Notes: generated by a model not told the origin, from the letters alone. 64,000 bases of DNA from Mytilus galloprovincialis (GCF_965363235.1 NC_134842.1:39460458-39524457); one strand, 5' to 3'. Counted from the stretch's first letter, positions 33,940 to 46,085 are shown. Numbers and translations: made by a program.

Positions 33940-34450
33940 GTTGCTTTCTTTAAAAAAAAAAGAAAAGCAATACATGAACCTAAGACAGCTTACTGGCTGG
34001 TCACCAACAGATTGTTGCTGAATTTGTGTTTGCTTTTGAATTGAAATAATTGACTGTGAGTAAAAGAAGCCAGTTGAAATCATATATTTACATCTTCTAT
34101 TTGAATAGTTATTTCAATGCTCGACTATTTTATTTATTATTTGGGAATGTACATATTTTTTCCGATTATAACCCTTTGGCAAATCCTAATTTCTACTAAC
34201 CGGATTATTTATGCAAATTGCACAAACCATTCGCTATATAAATTTATGCACTCAGTTTGCTTTATAATCTTGAATTCTGGATGCATTTATTTTATCTATC
34301 ATACATTTTGTATCTTTATATTTTGTTCTCATGGTAGATGTTGTATGCGGTGAAACCTGTGGCATGCAATTGATTGTGACCTCTTATGAAGAGACTCATT
34401 TTGGTCTAATATTAACATCTCAAATTTTAAGGATTTCCTGATTTTACTTA
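33940..34450. other. non-coding stretch
   Basis: AT-rich; the 78-residue hydrophobic ORF at 34117-34353 looks fortuitous. CAAGTTGCTTTCTTTAAAAA at about 33938 recurs near 37230. Confidence 0.4.
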
Positions 34451-34571
34451 AATCAATTCAAACATTATACAGGGAATCTTAGTTTTGCCGAATAATTTCT
34501 TAATTCAGAAGTTTATGGTCATCAATGCTCTTCAACTTTGTATTTATTTGGCTTTTTAACTATTTTGATAT

Positions 34572-34617
34572 GAGCGTCACTGATGAGTCTTATGTAGACG
34601 AAACGCGCGTCTGGCGT
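34572..34617 (+). ncRNA. type I hammerhead ribozyme, 5' copy
   Basis: CTGATGA at 34580-34586; stem II GTCT/AGAC around TATGT (34587-34599); GAA at 34600-34602. Stem III is the palindrome ACGCGCGT (34603-34610), cleavage-site C 34611. Stem I is GCGTCA with TGGCGT, six pairs including two G-U. All conserved core bases are present. The loop-less palindromic stem III suggests cleavage as a dimer. Confidence 0.85.
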
Positions 34618-34927
34618 ATACAATTGTAATCCTGGTACTTTTGATAACTATTTACACCACTGGGTCGATGCCACTGCTGGTGGACGTTTCGTCCCCGAGG
34701 GTATCACCAGCCCAGTAGTCAACACTTCGGTGCTGGCATGAATATCAATTATATGGTCATTTTTTCTAAATTTTCTGTTTACAAAACTTAGAATTTTTTC
34801 AAAAACTAAGGATTTTCTTACCCCAGGAGTAGATTACCTTAGCCGTATTTGGCACAACTTTTTGGAATTTTGGGTCCTCAATGCTCTTCAACTTTGTATT
34901 TATTTGGCTTTTTAACTATTTTGATAT

Positions 34928-34973
34928 GAGCGTCACTGATGAGTCTTATGTAGACGAAACGCGCGTCTGGCGT
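34928..34973 (+). ncRNA. type I hammerhead ribozyme, 3' copy
   Basis: Same sequence and stems as the copy at 34572; CTGATGA at 34936-34942, cleavage-site C at 34967. The core is complete. Confidence 0.85.
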
Positions 34974-35079
34974 ATAAAATTGTAATCCTGGTACTTTTGA
35001 TAACTAATTATGAATACCTTTACACACTTTCAACAATAACCAATTTATATAAAAAGGTATGTAGAAATAAAAAGATACC

Positions 35080-35235
35080 AGAATTAAAATGATGTTCGCC
35101 AGACACGAGTTAAGCTAAGGCTACAAGAAAAGTATCAGTGACGCTCGAATGAAAAAAAGTTAAAGGCTAAATGCATTACAAAGTTAAGGAATCTACTCTT
35201 TGGGTAGACAATCCTTAGCTTTTCGAACAGGTCAA
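35080..35235 (-). mobile_element. worn retrozyme fragment, reverse orientation
   Basis: Read on the minus strand it shows GAGCGTCACTGATA, GTGTCTGGCG and a CTGGTATCTTTT tail, with the family's upstream part towards 35235. The hammerhead core is no longer recognisable. It lies only about 70 bp from the intact retrozyme, facing it. Confidence 0.65.
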
Positions 35236-35239
35236 AATT

Positions 35240-38200
35240 TATTATAGGACAGTGACTCAAAAAAAAGAAACAAAATAGAAACAACTCGAGGTCAGAATAC
35301 CGTTAGTAATGATGACCGTGCTTGAAAGTCACGTGTAAAGCTCTTTCTGCCGTGTCCTGTATTTAGATAAAGAAAAAAAAATCGAACATAAGCTTTCACG
35401 AGTGAATTTGATAGTATTGCATGCAAGAAGTATTTTAGCGCAGTAAATAGAAGGCACCTCACTGATACTCAGGAAAATCTATTAGAAGAATTCGAATGTC
35501 AAACGGCCTACATTAAATGTATTGACCCCGGAATCATTGACATTCTATCCAGAATTTTTGAGAACGCAAACCGATAGTGTGCGTTTGAAATGTGATCTAT
35601 AATGTGAATGAATCAAGACGTGTAGGATAGTTGGTCAACACCGAATTAATACTGTGACAATTTTCAAAACCGTACCATAGTACAAATATGTAGATGCTAT
35701 AAGGTAAAATTATTAAAACAAATAACATTTTTATTGAAATTTTATAATAAACTAACGTTCCTGTTAGTATTTTTTCAAATCCTTTGAATATATTTAATAT
35801 CAATAAACACGAACGTCAAGTATTTACGGATGGACATTTTATTCATCGAATTAATCTATTTTTAAATTCAAACATTCAACTATGTGAATATAATACTATG
35901 CAAAATATAAGCAAAGCTTCTAAATCCATACTAAAACAGTATAAAATATTCAACATTATGGTCGTAATTAAATTTTGTTGTGATAATTGTAAATGTTGTG
36001 AGCTGCATGGATTTAAAATCATGCTTTATGAATTGAAAACACACAAGTATTTTTATTCACGACCGTTTGAAATTTGAATATTCAACAAGTTTATCTTACT
36101 TTCCGTTTTATGGATATATTTTAATACAAAAAAAAAAAAATACTCATAAAACCCAAATAAAAAAATGGTATGAAATAATTAACGTACTAGGATTATTGTG
36201 TATTAACATTTTTTTTGTAGAATGCAAGAATTTATTAAGATTTAATTTAATATTTCCTGTACAAATAAATATTTAAAAATACCAAAGCAGAGTATCTTGT
36301 CATACAAAATACTTATTTCTTAATTGCAACTCTGAAAACATTCTGATTTCAATCATTGTTAGTTTCTTTAGAAACATAAATACAGTTTATGTTCTAAATT
36401 CACTCTATTCAAACGAACATAAAGTATTTATGTGCTAAATCTCTCTGGATTTTTGTAAAGCATACATAGCTGAGCACATTCAGATATGTACCTTTATACG
36501 ATAAAGGCATGATAGAAAACTAAATACATATTTAGGTACTGTAAGGCGCAATCACCATCTCAATTTTAATTACTATAGATCCAGAGATCACAATATTTCT
36601 AATATCAAACACCATTAACAGTTCATGATTTGAATACGGCAACCATGCATCTATGAAAACAAATCCCGTTTAATAAACATCACACAATCAACAATACCGG
36701 TAAAAGACAGCAATACAACATCTACAAAATATATACAAAACACATTAATTCTTTGCATACAACTTCAACACATTAAAAAACAGATTTCTTCATGAAAATT
36801 AAACTTCAATACAAATGAAACGTACGATAATGGTCACTGCCCAAACCTCGATAGTTAAATCTCGTGCAAACTTTCATTATATACTGACCGCCAAAACCGG
36901 TTTACAACTATTGTGAAACCACAAAAGAGTAAATTACATACTTCAAAAATCATACGCGAACCGCACAAAAATATATATATATTTTATATTTATTTCTTTG
37001 ATTCGGATTGAATTAAATAAATTTGATCAGAATATTATCTCTTTGTTTTCCGATCTAAAATTAATATTTTAACCAAATGTTCTCTCTCGTAATTCTATGA
37101 TGAAATACATAGTATCCCGTGGTTCAATCTTCAAACATAACTAGTTTACATGTTATCAAGACAACAGACACTACTACGTTATAATTGACCTAGATACACA
37201 CAGTGTACAGTGGTCGTTTTAAAACAAATACAAGTTGCTTTCTTTAAAAAAAGAAATGCAATCGTAAACCCAAATGCTTGTTTGGCATTCTATTTTAAAT
37301 AATTGTTTAATAAAGATGTATTGTTTTATATTACTTTTGTCGTGCATAAGAATTAGAAACTGACATTGCCTGTTCACTTTCAATGTAATACCGGCTTCAC
37401 ACATCAACGTATAGCTCCGACGTACGTCGGCCGTGGTAAAAAAATTATGTACGCTACCAATATGATAGTAATTTTGATGCATTTTATCTGTGAATCATAT
37501 CTGTATCGTGTGCACAACGAGCTTAAAGCGTGTATTGGGTGTGCATGAAGCATACCAAAGCGTTCCCCCTAGTCTTTCTACATTCCCAACTGCATGTCTG
37601 TCTATATGTGAATGTATGTCAAAAAGTCTGTCACATTCACCCGTCTGTGTACATGTTTATCAGTCCGTCTATGTCCACTGGTTCGTCTACATTTTCACAA
37701 GCTTTGAAATAGCTTTCGGTAAGTGCGAGTACTTTTATATCAGTGATTTGTGTCTATTGTTTTTATTTAAGTGATTATTGTGTACCGTACCCATATTTTT
37801 AGGGATGCCAATTGCAACTGATATTTTACAGTTTTTCTTGCGATGTGTTGTCCTAGGTTTGGTTCATTTGGGAGGGTTGAGTTTATGGCCACCACATTGT
37901 TTATGTGCCAATGCCCATTCTAAAGCCAGGAACATATGCATGATATAGTACGGTGGTTGTTGTTCTTAGTTCATGTGGGTCAAGTTTTGTTTCGTAAATT
38001 ATTTTTTTTATCAATAAGGCTGTTTAGTTTTGTTTGATTTTTGGTTTTCAACATGTTCAAATACATGGCTTTGCGCAAAAGCTTCTATGACCACCTTCCA
38101 AATACATGCGCAATGCGGCTTACTAATCTGTTGAATAAGCATTAACATCTTAAGTTGCTATAGAGATATTTTACATATGATCTATAATTTATTATGATCT

Positions 38201-39680
38201 AATATTTCCTTGCACACAATTACAAGCTGCTAATATTAACCTACATGCGTAGTATTTTAATTAGAGTCAAACGTTTGAAACCAGTTGTGTTTAGATATGA
38301 GATAAGATTTCATGTTAACAATGCGATCTATATTCTGAACGAGAATAATTAAAAATAAAATCTTTAAAAAAAGTCATTAGCACTTTCTTGAAATTTTACG
38401 TCTAGGATAGACCAAGGACGTGGAAACATAATCAAAAAAACGTGCCTCAAATAGTGGTAAAAAACGAGGATTTTTCAAAACAAAAATAAATATTATAGTT
38501 TATTGAAAATAACGTTAAAATTAATTATGAAAGTATAGGTCCGTATTTATTTTCATTGATACTGCAAATTTAAAGTTATTTTCTTTGTTTAAATATTGCA
38601 ACATTATTTACTTTTTTTTTAAACGTGGAGGTTACATGATAACCTCTGAATCCTTTTCGTCATTAAAATGCGACTGACAAGTATAGAATGATATCTAATA
38701 TGAAGGGGAAAAACAACAAAACTCATACACAATTACATGTACTAAAGATGTGTTCTTTATATGTGAAAGTCAGAGCAAAAGCAAATACATGTACATTGTA
38801 CGTCATATTTGAATTTCACCAATGAAAAATTAAGATCAAACGAACGAAATTAAATAATAAAAAAAAACAAAACATGTCACATGTGTCAGGAAAAGGATGA
38901 ATGATTGGATAAGAATTAAAGAAATATAGACTCTTCCACAACATCGAGTGTGATCTGATATTAATTCTTTAACTTTTCAAAGTTAAAACGCGAGGTACGT
39001 TTTAGATATTTAAAAATATAAATAACTGTCGAGTGTGGATAAATATCGTATTGCATGGACTATGGTGGTACAATCTAGTGATTAGACACTATGCAGACAC
39101 ACTTAATTTTTCGTTTCGAATAATCATTTATATTATGTGGTATAACGATTAATGAGTAATGTTGCATGCAATAAGCAAGACTTTATCAATAAAACAACTA
39201 CTTTATTAAACAACAAAAATGAAAACCAGAACACAGTGTGGAATAAGTAAACAAACATGTTTAAAATAAAGAAAGATTATGTAATGCAAACTATCTTCTG
39301 ATATCTATGTTTTATAAAAATAGTTTGTCTAAAATTTGACCCATTGTTATGTCCGAGTTTGGGTTGAATCAGCCTAGGTTAGATACGATTAACGTTTTAG
39401 ATGCTGCGTCAGAAGTGTTACTAGTATTTAAGATATATTTGAATTTTTACTATGTTCTAAGAAAGAGAAGTGTAAATGTGTATGATTTTTGTGGTTGAGT
39501 TGCTGACTGAATGAATCGTACCACACTCACGTTTTATTTAAAAAGAAGTATTATATTAAAAAGAAGAACGTATTTTTCAACGCGGTAGAATAAAAAAAAA
39601 AACTTAACATGTACTCTTAACATAGCATAAAGTATTTATTTTATATATATCGAACTTTTCCTTTTGCAAAATAATTTGAG
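35240..39680. other. long non-coding stretch
   Basis: AT-rich DNA with scattered small ORFs of low complexity (e.g. 35784-36276) that lack splice context. A phrase near 37370-37440 (TAGCTCCGACGTACGTCGGC) may be a repeat edge. No recognised gene, tandem array or transposon end. Confidence 0.45.
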
Positions 39681-39685
39681 ATTAA

Positions 39686-39957
39686 GGTGGTACCCAACAC
39701 TTTCACTAAAATTTATTTGGCTCGTTTAATTTTATAAAATTTGGACAATGTACTTACTTTGACCCTTTAACAAAAATATATGAATTTCAAAAATTTTGAA
39801 CCAACCGTTTTGTCAGCAAAATTACACTGGTTATATAGCAGTTTGACAAACACCAATTTTGATCTTTGAGAAGCTTAATATTCCCTTAACAACACAACGC
39901 AATTAAAACGTTTAGCTGATTTTACAGAGTTATCTCCCTGTAGTGTTAGGTACCACC
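39686..39957. mobile_element. MITE with TTAA target duplication (piggyBac-like)
   Basis: The ends GGTGGTACCCAACACT and AGTGTTAGGTACCACC are inverted copies with one mismatch. TTAA stands on both sides (39682-39685 and 39958-39961). 272 bp, no ORF. TTAA duplication is typical of the piggyBac superfamily. Confidence 0.75.
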
Positions 39958-39964
39958 TTAATAT

Positions 39965-40735
39965 ACTTATTGTGTTCGATAAACTGATGTTATTTTCACT
40001 TTTTCTTATGATTTGTAACAATTTGTTCCTAATAATTCAAAGCAAAACGGAGATAATATTGTCACTAAGTCATTTTAGTAGACGCCTTTTCGACGCATCA
40101 AAATTCGATACAAATCGATAATAATATAATTGAATGCAGATTATATTTTCTTTTTAATTTGGGATTTATCAAACTAACTGGATTCATTTATCCTTTCATA
40201 TGTAATTACGTTTAACATATACTTAAGTCATTACAAACCGTTGTAAAATTGAGAATGGAAATGGGGAATGTGTTAAAGAGACAACTAGCCGACTATAGAA
40301 CATTGGTATTGGATGCATATTATCCAGTGGCAAATATTTCATGCATATACTTGTATCCATAATAACAACAAATTGATAACGAATAAACTATGAACGTCTT
40401 GTAATAGAGATCAACTATAAATGATTGATTGTTGGTTGCTTAATGTCCAGTGGCAAATATTGCATGCATGTTCTGGACGAGAGACCAACTAGGATGAAGG
40501 TCATATAAATTCGTTAGTGAATCAACAAAATGAGGACGTGATCGTGGTTATTTTAATATTGATTATCTATTTATCTATCCATAGATTCTATTTGTTGGCT
40601 CTAGCGTTGTATTCAAGATAATAATGTGATTTTGATTTTGAAAAATGTTGTTTGATTGCTGCATCAATAACGTTAATAAGTCTAATTGAATATTTTGGCA
40701 GACAACATATTTTGCAAGATGTACAATAATTATTT
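39965..40735. other. non-coding stretch with repeat remnants
   Basis: AATTGAGAATGGAAATGGGG at 40249 is the end phrase of retroelement family R1, and GTCCAGTGGCAAATATTGCA at about 40446 is the reverse of repeat family Z. No exon is recognised. Confidence 0.45.
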
Positions 40736-40739
40736 TCTA

Positions 40740-40980
40740 TTCAATTACAGCTGATTTCCTAATGCTTGCAATGTAAAACTTTGGTTGGCTTGCTTGCTTT
40801 GTTAATATAATTGTTTATACAAGCTTTGTAAATAAGATTGACTCATATAGGCATAATTTAACCTGTATATATCATATTTGAATTTCATTGGGTGTTATCA
40901 TAATGATTGTACAATATACAAAGCAAGCAAGGTAACCAAAGTTTTGTTCTACATGCATTAGGAAATTAGCTGTAATCGTA
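40740..40980. mobile_element. MITE with about 65-bp terminal inverted repeats
   Basis: The left arm ATTACAGCTGATTTCCTAAT...GGCTTGCTTGCTTTGT is matched in reverse by ACAAAGCAAGCAAGGT...ATTAGGAAATTAGCTGTAAT. It ends about 30 bp from the donor side of the integrase-type exon at 41012. Confidence 0.75.
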
Positions 40981-41011
40981 AAATATACTGATACATATTA
41001 TTTATTCTTAC

Positions 41012-41277
41012 CTTTCTTTCACTTTATGGTATGTTTTGTCACGTCCTAAGTGTGAACCACAATCTACATGGCATAACCTCAATACAGATTTTAATCTTTC
41101 TTTGGTAACAACTTGCTTCTTTCTACTGTCTTTGGTGTAATATAAATTGTCATGGCTTCCTAACAAAAAGTTCTTTGCTTTTCTTCTTAAAATCCGTTTT
41201 TCACTATCATTTTTACCATCAACGTACTTGTTCTCTTTGAGGTACAGAAAGATGTCGTCGAATTCATCTTGTTCCAT
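41012..41277 (-). CDS. integrase-type zinc-binding (H2C2) exon
   Basis: From an ATG at 41277 in a good context (AACAAAATGG), 88 residues run to a strong donor (GAAAG followed by GTAAGAAT), phase 2. The C-terminal words KERLKSVLRLCHVD and GSHLGRDKTYHKVKE match the N-terminal HHCC zinc-binding domain of retroviral-type integrases found in Gypsy, Ginger and KRBA2/GIN1-like host genes. The exon looks whole and spliced, which favours a Ginger-type or domesticated gene over an LTR element, but the catalytic core is not in view. Treated as a fossil if LTR-derived. Confidence 0.6.
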
Positions 41278-41579
41278 TTTGTTGAATGATTTACTTTGAA
41301 ACAAGTGTATTATTTATATTGAACTTGTTAAAAGAGTTCACATAATTTTTGAAATTTTCTTGTATGAGTTCATTATCATGCAATGTGAAGGGTACTAAGT
41401 GAGCTTCAGTTCTATATAAAACTATAATAGAATCATGACTGGTGATTTAAATATTGATTATCTTAAAAACAAAAATCTCTACTAGAAACAATGTTATGAT
41501 GAAAACTATTGAATAAACAACCCCATCTTAGTTAAGAATTGAAAGTTTTGATAATAATTTCCAATTAACATAAAGAAAG

Positions 41580-42330
41580 TGGACCAAATTTCCTAGGAAA
41601 ATTAGTCTTAGGAAATATTTTATTTTAAATCTAAATACATAACTCTTTAACAATATCAAAACAACACTTAAAAATAACAAACATGGACGTTTCTACCTAG
41701 GAATAATAAGAACATGGACATGATTTCCTAGAAATATTAGTCTGGGGAAATTTTTTTTTCTTCATAATATCAATACACAATTCTAAAACAATATTAAAAC
41801 AAGACAAGCCATGTTAATTAACCTTTAAACATAATTATTATGGGTATCTTTATCGAGGAATAATAATGACATTAACATGATTTCCTAGGAAAATTAGTCT
41901 GGGGATATAACTTTAAAAAATATTAATACATAACTCTAAATATATATGGACATGATTTCCTAGGAAAATTTGTCTGGGTACGTATTTTTTTCATATATTA
42001 TTACATAACTCTTTAACAAAATCAAACTTGAAAGGTACTGGAAAAAGTTAGTTTGGTTAAAATTAAGTTTTAAACCTTAATTAAAATTATAAAAATCATG
42101 AACATTTTGCCCTATTAATATTAATAACACGGACATGATTTCCTAGGAAAGTTAGTCTGGTTACTTACATTTTATCAACATGGACATTTTTACCTAGGAT
42201 TATTAATGACATGGACCTATATTCCTAGGTAAATTAGTCTGGGGACAAAATTTACTAACATCAGACTATATTTACTAGTAAAATTTGTAACCATGGACAT
42301 TTTATACTAGGAATTTGGGTCCGCCCGGAC
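41580..42330. repeat. CCTAGG-centred degenerate tandem array
   Basis: ATGATTTCCTAGGAAAATTA followed by GTCTGGGGA recurs, more or less altered, near 41590, 41724, 41881, 41949, 42139 and 42214, with related TTTTACCTAGGA phrases between. Spacing is irregular (about 70-190 bp). The core TTTCCTAGGAAA is palindromic. Confidence 0.7.
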
Positions 42331-42359
42331 ATATTTCACAAGGACAAATTTATCGCTTA

Positions 42360-42640
42360 CATCTTCATGTAGCGAGAAACTCCCGTCTATGTTTTAATCA
42401 AATGCAACATATAATTTTATTAATTCTAATACAAACATTGGTATTTCTAACATATATAAGGGTCTGAACATAGTATACATAATAGAGACTAATGGGCCAA
42501 TATTACAGAAAAACCAAAACAAATAAATATATAGGGTCTTAAAACAGTGAGAAAATGACGCAACCGGAGACGGGTTTAAGCTGCTCCCTTAACAACGTAT
42601 ACTAATTCAATGATGATTGACGTCGTACTAATAAACTCCG
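42360..42640 (-). mobile_element. worn fragment of retroelement family R1
   Basis: TGTAGCGAGAAACTCCCG and the CTAATTCAATGATGATTGAC region parallel the reverse complement of 63640-63780. Broken. Confidence 0.45.
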
Positions 42641-42695
42641 ATTTATTGTAGTATGAATAATTTAATAACCGTGATTTAAATAAGTTAAAATATCT

Positions 42696-43056
42696 TTAAG
42701 GTCTTAAATCATATGACTTATGTTTACTGAAACATTTGTTCTTCTTTTCGGGGCGCTGATGAGGATTAGATTGCACTCTTAATGTGTTTTCACGTCGTAC
42801 CATTCTAGGACTAAATGATTCATTTACATCATAATGCGATGTTGATTGATTCGAATTCGAACACACTTCTTTCGGAGGCAGACAATATATTTTATCATTG
42901 CTTTTCATTACTTTCCATGCTGTTTTATGATAAGTATCATAATAGACATTCTCAGATGAAATTATCACTTCATTGTTCAGTTTTGCAAATTCATCACCAG
43001 TCGTGCACATTGATGTTTTGATTCGTCGCACGGAATGAAATGGGAAAACATACAAA
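42696..43056 (-). CDS. possible terminal exon, unknown protein
   Basis: After a weak acceptor (ATTTATAG) an open minus-strand frame of about 119 residues runs to a stop at 42696. Words include TGDEFAKLNNEVIISSENVY, AWKVMKSNDKIYCLPPKEV and a basic tail (RMVRRENTLRVQ, KKNKCFSKHKSYDLRP). The composition is protein-like and not repeat-like. An overlapping frame at 42977-43159 may be an alternative upstream part. No domain is recognised. Confidence 0.35.
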
Positions 43057-43159
43057 CTATAAATCTATCATGGTCAAACGTTCTGACAAAATGTTTCGTC
43101 AATATTTGCAGGAAATTCATAATATTATTTTCTTCATCAATACTGTTACAGGATCTCAA

Positions 43160-44265
43160 ATGATATTATGTTTACATTATCTGCAAGTTTGTACAATGGT
43201 TGTAAAAAAAAGTATTTAAAAAGCAATTGGACCTATTATCATTTCAAAATTATTTGATAGTAACAAGATTCAATATCATTGCCAACGAGACAACATGAGT
43301 TAGATGTAACGAATTATTGGTTACAGTTTGTCATTTTACATCGAACAAACAATCAACTATGCATCTATTTATATATATTTGACAAAATGTCTGTAAAAAG
43401 CAACACATTACATATAAATTAATAATAGCATAGATTATTGAGTTTAAAGGTTATGTGATTACGCAAAAAAAAGGGACGTGATATGGAGATTAAAAAAGAC
43501 ATCAAGAAGCCATACAAATTCATAATAACAAATCACCGCTACTCGTTCAAGATATGAACGACACCCTAGACGCTGTGTTCAAAACGTTTAGACTTGTGTG
43601 TAAGATTTTAGCCTTATCCATCAATTATTAAGAAAGAAACAGATGGATTTGTCGATGTTTTTATATCAAATATACTGGAATAGGATCCCAGTTAGGACAA
43701 CCAGTCCGGTACCCACGAATGCAGTTCTTAAAAAAATATGTAACTTTTGTTATACATTGTGTAGTGTTATTATTTCACTAGTTCTGTAACTGAATGTAGA
43801 TTTATTTGAAATGGGAGGCTTTCTAGTTTGAATTTCTGTAAAAATTTTGATTGATTTAAATGTAATCTGGCGTCAGTACATAGAGTAAATTGCCTAAATT
43901 CTAGCCTTTATTCTTCCCCGGAAGTAGACAGACTGACCCTGTTGTCAATACAAAGAAAATTTTGCAACGGAATGCTGGTCATGAGGCACTGATATTGTAC
44001 TAAGACACTTCAAAATGAATGCCTAACATGAACCAGAAGTCCCAAGGTGGCTATAAAATAAAATAAAACAATTTATTAAACAAGACCCTAATAGATGTAT
44101 TTACTATTATTTTCACAATGCGTTCCAATTGGGGCCAATAATTGGGTCCCCGTTCTTACTCATTGTGCATGTGCAATGAACTCATAATACGTTTTTCCAT
44201 AGACTTTTATTTCGACAATTCCTTTAAGATAAAAATTCTTATTTATTCCTACCTCATAAGGTGAA
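43160..44265. other. non-coding stretch
   Basis: No convincing exon. A short ATTGCCAACGAGACAACATG at 43278 echoes the GATGTGGTATGATTGCC family. Confidence 0.4.
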
Positions 44266-44269
44266 CTGG

Positions 44270-44700
44270 AGCTAACATCTTAGTAACAGCTTATAGTCCT
44301 TTCTTTATTTATGTATCAATGTCATTTTGATTAATTTTTACTGTTACATGTTCTGACAAAAATCGAACTCGGACTTCTTATGAACTGAGTGTTACTGTAT
44401 ATTAGTATATTCTTTATTTGCCAGAGGTATATGGGGAGGGTTGGGATCTCACAAAACATGTTTTACCCGACGACTTTTATCCCTTGTCCCAATTTAGAAA
44501 CCTTTGACCTTTGTTAGTTTTGAATAAATAGTGTGACGTCTATTTTCGGTGAACTAGTACACATTTATGTGTAGGGGTTAGTTGATGCTACCTCTTTTTC
44601 TCGCTATGTTGACGACCCTCTAGAGGCCTTGTACCATGTTTTGGTCCTCGGCCGGCTTGTTATCTCTTTGACACATTGTCCTTTTCCATTCTTGATTTTA
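44270..44700 (+). mobile_element. diverged copy of retroelement family R1 tail
   Basis: It follows the 63380-63845 tail throughout: TTACATGTTCTGACA, GGGGAGGGTTGGGATCTCA, TGTCCCAATTTAG, ACCTTTGTTAG, TGAACTAGTA, CTCTTTGACACATTGTCC. Broken and old. Confidence 0.65.
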
Positions 44701-44704
44701 TCTG

Positions 44705-45690
44705 AAGTCGAGTGATGCATACGAAATTAGAAGTACCTTCCCTGTAGATGCACAAGTATCGCTTCTGGTAGAGTGTTTGCAATTCACTCAGGTTGTTTTG
44801 ATTATTCTTATGTGTCTTCTCAATCCATTTATTTGAACTGAACATCAGTCATGTCAGTTAACTTCTGTCTCAATTTCGACCTATTCAACATTGTTTATCA
44901 CAGTAAGAGTAACTCATGGCATAGTTTGTAAAAATGGTGTTGTAAATTCAAGTTCCTTTTTATTTGCTTACCATATTTCTTTTGTGGGATAAAAAAACAT
45001 TGTACCGCTACAATATAAAATAGGAAAATGTGGTCGATAGCAGAAAGAATTATATCTTAACCAGAGACCAAAATGAGGTTTGGCTTAAACGAGTGTATTG
45101 GATAGTTTTGTATCTCTTTGAAATTGGATTTTTCTCATTTTGTTTTTCATTGTGGGTTTGACTCTTGTTTTAATTTCCATTAACTGAAGCAATGCATAAA
45201 AGTGTTTTATTGACAAAACTATCACCATAAAAGCGTATATAAGCGTTGTGCTAAACGTTTCTGAATATTGACACATTTTATATTGACCTGTTCTAAAGAT
45301 TCACTAATTTTGATATGACGTAATGTTGTAACTTTAAGATTATTGGTAATGCCTTGTATTTAAAATCCAACGGATTAATTGTCCCATATAAAATAATATA
45401 TAAGGGCACATAATTTCAATTAGAAATGTTTTGTTAAAAGATTTTGAATGATATCAAGATTGTTTTAATCATACTGCTTTTTTCCTATTACATGTATGCA
45501 TCCTAGGCTTTCAAGTATTCGGCTTTGAACGTTCATCATACATATCAATCCACAAAAGTGCTGTGTATATTTCTGCAGGTGAGCAGTCCTCTGTGTTTCA
45601 TCAGCTAAATTGTCAGTAGTTTGTTACTGACATGGTTTATAACAAACCTTTCTAAACTTGTCCGTTTGTTTATAATTCTTTGTTTTCAAC
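44705..45690. other. non-coding stretch
   Basis: AT-rich with small unsupported ORFs; no feature recognised. Confidence 0.4.
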
Positions 45691-45703
45691 TACTCGGCTT
45701 TAA

Positions 45704-45745
45704 GCGTTTCTGATGAAGGTACATTAAAAAAAGCGCTTTGGACAC
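45704..45745 (+). ncRNA. degenerate hammerhead-like motif, third family
   Basis: GCGTTT (45704-45709) precedes an exact CTGATGA (45710-45716). AAGCGCTT at 45731-45738 is the palindromic stem III, followed by GGACAC, which can pair back to GCGTTT with one mismatch. The base at the cleavage-site position is T and stem II is poor, so it is probably inactive. Confidence 0.45.
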
Positions 45746-45929
45746 CACACGTCTTGCGTATATATAATATTTAGTCCTGTTATCTATGATGAGTTTATTT
45801 ATGAACATCTATAACGTGTTGTTCTATCTTTTCACGTGATTTTCAGTAGTCAGTCATTGGCTTTAGATGAATTCAGCTACTTTGTGTTTGCCCTTTTTGG
45901 TTATATAGCTCTCTGGCTAAGTCGTATTT

Positions 45930-46085
45930 GACACAACTTTTTGGAATTTTGGGTCCTCAATGCTCTTCAACATGTTCAACTTTATTCTCGTTTGGCTTTA
46001 TGACTATATATATTTTGATCTGAGCGTCACTGATTAGCAATGGGCGTCTGGCGTTTCAAATTATCAGCCTGGTACCTTTATTAAC
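45930..46085 (+). mobile_element. retrozyme fragment with degenerate hammerhead
   Basis: TTGGAATTTTGGGTCCTCAA, TTTTGATCTGAGCGTCACTG and GCGTCTGGCGT are present, but the sequence between the stem I strands has lost the GAAA part of the core. The tail CCTGGTACCTTTATTAACTA matches the 34.6 kb family. Confidence 0.7.

Larger units (their letters stand above)
34500..35010 (+). mobile_element. retrozyme: tandem unit bounded by two hammerheads
   Basis: Two near-identical blocks of about 140 bp (34507-34650 and 34872-35010), each with CAATGCTCTTCAACTTTGTA, TTTGGCTTTTTAACTATTTT, a hammerhead and AATCCTGGTACTTTTGATAA, enclose a unique middle (CCACTGGGTCGATGCCACTG, AGCCCAGTAGTCAACACTTC). The predicted cleavage sites after C34611 and C34967 would release a 356-nt RNA. 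This is the layout of animal retrozymes: non-coding, hammerhead-flanked and dependent on another element's enzymes for spread. No ORF is expected or seen. Confidence 0.8.
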
